The position numbers were made by a program, and so were the translations under genes. The notes beneath the pieces were generated by a model that was not told where the DNA came from, did no database searches, and worked only from the letters and a program-made list of their open reading frames with translations. From assembly GCA_017591395.1 (NCBI GenBank), contig WEDG01005620.1:1-64000 (forward strand): a DNA stretch of 64,000 bases, given 5' to 3'. The stretch comes from Schistocephalus solidus. Lineage: Eukaryota; Platyhelminthes; Cestoda; Diphyllobothriidea; Diphyllobothriidae. Positions 60,710-64,000 of the stretch are shown here, in pieces (positions within the stretch are counted from its first letter, which is position 1; each line of letters starts with the position of its first letter).

Positions 60710-60968
60710 AAAAGAAAAAATGTGGACATTCAAGGAATCTGGTGGCAAGGAGTCAGCTTAAAGTAAAAAGTAAAGTAAAAAAATGTAAAGTAGTAAAAAA
60801 AGTAAAGTAAAAGTAAAAAGTAAAGTAAAAAATGTAAAGTAAAGTAAAAAAAGTAAAGTAAAAGTAAAAAGTAAAAGTAAAAAGTAAAGTAAAAAATGTG
60901 GACATTCAAGGAATCTGGTGGCAAGGAGTCAGCTAAAGTAAAAAGTAAAGTAAAAAGTAAAGTAAGCT
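60710..60968 (+). repeat. AAAGT-type minisatellite with a duplicated 44-bp block
   Basis: Runs of AAAGTAAAGT and AAAAAGTAAAGT fill about 60757-60895 and 60935-60967. They are separated by an almost exact second copy of a unique block: GTGGACATTCAAGGAATCTG starts at 60722 and again at 60898 (offset 176). The G/A-only + strand gives an artefactual Phe/Tyr/Leu-rich frame on the - strand. Confidence 0.9.
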
Positions 60969-63488
60969 AAAATTTCCTCCGTCCAGCTTTTCTTTATCTG
61001 ACCCTGTTAGAATAAGAGGCTGATGGTCAAAAAAGCTAATAAGCGACGTTTGATACAAAATACTCCGGCCAGCAAGTTTTGAAAATCTCCGGGTGACAGT
61101 AAAAGCAAATCGTGAGATGTGACGGAACATATATTTTGTTTGTTGCAACACAACACCTTTTCTGGAGAAAGAATCTTGTCTCTTTATATGTTATTTTTAA
61201 TGATAGAGAGAGAAAAGAATGCAGCTCTAAAATTTCACGTGAATCCCGCGGGAAAATTAAGTGTGATCATGCATCTCGCGCAAGCGTGAACATAAATTGA
61301 CAGTAGGGAGAAGAAACCATTTATCCCATGTTGCCATGCGAAACTTGGATTTTACTAGAGCAACCTGGTCCCATCAGTTGAGGCCACATTGTCAAATTTA
61401 CCAAGCGATATTGAATCACACGCATTGCTTGAACGCTTGCTTCCGAGTTTAACCTTACGCAAATAGCTAAAGCTAGCCTCAGATTGTGTAAGGTGGGTGT
61501 GGAATAATATCGCATGTTTTTGTATCACTTTTATTTTGTGCTTACTTAGATGTCGGTCAAGGAGTACAGATAATCATTTCATAAATGCGGGTGCGCCAGT
61601 TTGTTGCATTGCTCGTCAGATACCGATTACTTAGATCCTTTTATGTTGACTCCTACTGGGACTTGGGGTCAAATTTAACATCTATCAAGAGCATTTTTCA
61701 ACAAGCTAGTTTATAAAGGTGATTTTGTTTCACCCAACACATTTACCAGTCGGAGAAGATAGTTTTTGTTATTTTCAGTATGTTTACAGAATCTAATCCT
61801 GGCAAAACATATGCATCAGCAGATAAGTTAAGCATGACTCAAGATCCAGCAAAACCAATCACCACCCTTCTTATTTACCTTTTCTTTGTGGTTCAGGTAA
61901 AATAATCCGTTAATATGAGAACTCACAATCGAAACGAAAACAACTACTTTTAATTTGCACGGTTTTATCGTGATAAAGCGGTTCTAGGTCATTGATGAGA
62001 TTTGTTGTATATAAGAGAATACCAGTATTCTTGACGACTGGTGGTAGTTCCATATAAATAAATGCAAAAGATTGTTTATTGTTTAAGAAACTATAATGAC
62101 AAGCTCTAAAAGCCTAGTTGCAGTATTCTCTTTTCCAGAGAACGGTACGCTTTGGGAGAACAGCTTGAGTCTTAAACACTCAAGCAAAAATTTATCATAG
62201 AATTTGCTTTACATAAATTCTACTGGGAATATTTACTGCAGTAAAATCAATATAACTGATAAGGGAGGTTATTTTCATGACTAAATATTTTGCAATCAAC
62301 ATCGCGCACACCATCAAACATATATAAGTTAATTTAACAGGCATACGTAAAAACCAAGCTAGTTGAAGTTAAGTTTACGGAAGAATTGATAAAGGACTGA
62401 ACCAGGACTCGTGAATAATCGCAACCGAATTTGATCCCAGGTTCAAAATATGACTTTAGATTTATGAAAGATGATATATTGAATTTTGAATTGTACACGT
62501 GCTTTTGAATATCCATACATTCCAATATTCATAAAATTTTGACTATTTCATGAATGAAATTTGGTTTGGGCAATCTTCAGAAATCATTTGAACTTTTTGT
62601 GCAAACCTTGGAACAGAAACAAAGCTTGCCTAAAGCTAACGTTCTAAGAACCTGAGCGAGGAATTAATGTGGTGGATTTTAAATTGAAGTCTTGAAAAAT
62701 CCTGTTTGGACAACGTGCTTGCAGTGCGAGACTTAATAGATTTCTTGCGTTGCGGTGGACTGGGTGGTTAACATGACTGAATTTCATAAAAGGCATGGTT
62801 CCCGGTGCATACACGTAGAGCAGGTGTTTAGAGACTTTCCTGCGCTTACGTTTCGTCTTCGGTACGTGGTTTCGAATCACAGGTATGCCACAAACAATTT
62901 TTTATTTGCTAATATTGACCTTTTACGAGGTTTGCTTTACTGATTAGCTGTAACTTGCCAATGTCATTCAAATACGGATGAGATATGAGGATGGTAGTTA
63001 TCAAGACAAAATTCATAAGAAATCGGAAAAAATTGCAAATAACATTTGGAAGCCGAAATTTAAGGCACCTTTAAAATCGAACTCCCTTTTTAAATGGACC
63101 GCAAAGACTAAAGCTAACTCGCGAGCCTTTTTGTAAACTCCTGTATTGGTTACAGGACTTAAACGGATAACAGAACGATACTGTGCTTACGCACTAACCC
63201 TCAAAGGGGCAGTAAGAGGCAGGGAGTTTAATACCATCTTACAATGTATGAAACTCTCTGCAGCGTATGATTTGAATAAATGATTCCTTTTAATTCCTAA
63301 ATAAACAAGGCAAAAAATGTTGCGCCTTGGGTAATGTAACGTAGCAATTGTTAATCATTGGCCATAACTCCAACTGCTTCTTCAGCATGATTTTTTTAAA
63401 TCTCTACCAAATGTTTGCCACCAAAATGTATGGGAGTTCTACTGTTTGGTGTTACCCAGGTAAAGAGCCCGGATTCATTTTCCTACAG
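60969..63488. other. Presumed intron or 5' flank of the Ig-receptor gene
   Basis: No exon was recognised. Frames at 61112-61300, 61321-61515 and 62644-62943 have no motif. A signal-peptide exon must lie upstream of the Ig exon, in this window or beyond; I could not identify it. Confidence 0.45.
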
Positions 63489-63764
63489 TTTTTGCGATAC
63501 AGCTTCGAGATGGCCAAACTGATCACAGACCCGAGCAAGTGCCCTACTTGACTATGGATGGTCCGGAGGACACCAATGACCGACTAGGAAGCAACACGAC
63601 TCTGCGGTGTCATCTGCAGTGGAAAAATATGTTGGGTCAACGATGGACATCCGCAACCCCCAGAGTTGACATCCAGTGGATCAAAGATGGTTTCGGTTTT
63701 TCACGCGAGGTTCTCGAAACAAGCTTCGGTAGTCGATATAGGCTAGACGTCAAGCAGAGTGCCG
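63489..63764 (+). CDS. Internal exon of a Kirre/Roughest/Neph-like Ig adhesion receptor (first Ig domain)
   Basis: The exon is bounded by a pyrimidine-rich acceptor (TTTTCCTACAG, ending 63488) and the donor GTAAGT (63765-63770). It is 276 bases with phase 1 at both ends, typical of Ig-domain exons. The reading starts FAIQLRDGQTD and runs through GSNTTLRCHLQW, where the Cys is the first Ig disulphide Cys, to VDIQWIKDGFGFSREVLE (core Trp), then SRYRLDVKQSAG. The QW.KDGFGF signature and an initial FA are characteristic of the N-terminal Ig domain of Kirre/Roughest/Neph proteins and, more loosely, nephrin. These are type I membrane proteins used in cell recognition and filtration-type junctions. 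The second Cys and strands F-G must be in the next exon. The Cys-to-Trp spacing is about ten residues longer than in insect Kirre, as I recall it. Confidence 0.8.
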
Positions 63765-64000
63765 GTAAGTCTGTAAATCATAACACCGTACCTTAAAATC
63801 CGTCTCATTAAATTATCCTTGAAAAATGACATTGCTAGGAATGTTTGAATCAGACTCTGACTGCCATTGTTTGAAAGCCGATTTTTTAGAAAAAATAAAA
63901 CCAGCGTATTTTTTTATTAAACGCAACCGCCAGTTGCTTATTTAAAATTATTTTCTAGTGACTGTCCATGGAAATGAAGTAGTTGCCATCTGCGAGAAGT
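63765..64000 (+). other. Intron after the Ig exon (possibly reaching a next exon near 63958)
   Basis: The intron starts GTAAGTCTGT. A possible acceptor TTATTTTCTAG ends at 63957. If used, phase 1 is kept and the frame stays open to the window end (VTVHGNEVVAICEK). This peptide does not look like the missing F-G strands of the first Ig domain, so this acceptor is doubtful. Confidence 0.4.

Noticed and set aside
60730..60924. Phe/Tyr/Leu-rich - strand frame resembling a membrane protein
   Set aside because: It is the reverse complement of the AAAGT minisatellite.
63348..63551. 67-codon + frame overlapping the Ig exon
   Set aside because: It runs through the acceptor site in a different frame from the Ig reading; a shadow.
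63958..64000. Next exon of the Ig receptor
   Set aside because: Frame and phase are compatible, but the peptide does not fit the missing strands of the Ig domain and the acceptor is weak; only 43 bases are visible.
1..64000. CRISPR array, bacterial operon, phage or defence island
   Set aside because: No regularly spaced identical repeats with spacers, no ribosome-binding-site-led gene clusters; composition and repeats are those of an animal genome.

Overview
This window looks like repeat-rich, AT-rich, gene-poor DNA from an invertebrate animal, most likely a flatworm and quite possibly a tapeworm of the diphyllobothriid type. The evidence is the spliced structure of the only convincing gene segment, interstitial CCCTAA/TTAGGG tracts, tRNA-derived SINEs, and many decayed Penelope-like retroelements (PLEs). 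From memory, the PLE protein fragments resemble those abundant in trematode and cestode genomes. The species assignment is inference; no search was run.

The only segment I would call a host gene is at the right end. A + strand exon at 63489-63764, phase 1 on both sides with a clean acceptor and a GTAAGT donor, encodes most of the first immunoglobulin domain of a Kirre/Roughest/Neph-like (nephrin-family) adhesion receptor. Much of the DNA to its left could be the 5' intron or upstream region of that gene.

The rest is mostly mobile-element wreckage. (1) PLE copies: PLE-1 on the - strand at about 3.69-5.80 kb (reverse transcriptase, GIY-YIG endonuclease, terminal repeat); PLE-2 on the - strand at about 34.8-36.76 kb (RT present in every major block but riddled with stops, and split by a hairpin); PLE-3 on the + strand at about 38.1-39.2 kb (GIY-YIG remnant followed by two tandem, nearly identical 262-bp terminal repeats); PLE-4 on the - strand at about 51.5-52.1 kb (GIY-YIG of a different lineage). 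(2) Around ten isolated or paired PLE terminal repeats (pLTRs) share one layout: TATAAA-like box, CTGANGA, a stem, GAAAC or a decayed form, an AATAAA-like stretch, then a TTCCAGTGATCG-like tail. The CTGANGA/stem/GAAAC part is a hammerhead-ribozyme core; the copies at 32.06 and 48.39 kb keep every core base I checked plus a paired stem II. Several pLTRs lie head-to-head. (3) A Gypsy-type LTR retrotransposon fragment with a retropepsin-like sequence at about 30.2-31.1 kb, - strand. (4) At least three kinds of tRNA-derived short repeat, including a tandem array at 21.9-22.6 kb and an inverted pair at 27.8-28.1 kb. (5) A 417-bp element with perfect 18-bp inverted ends that carry the telomere motif (55.7-56.1 kb), a C/A-rich strand-asymmetric block at 14.2-15.25 kb, (AT)n tracts, and an AAAGT minisatellite at 60.7-60.97 kb.

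The intervals 15.3-19.7, 24.6-27.8, 42.4-48.3, 52.1-55.7 and 57.8-63.5 kb are AT-rich and show no recognisable coding signal. Open frames of 60-120 codons there have no recognisable motif and are about what chance would give. No bacterial-type operon, CRISPR array or defence system is present.
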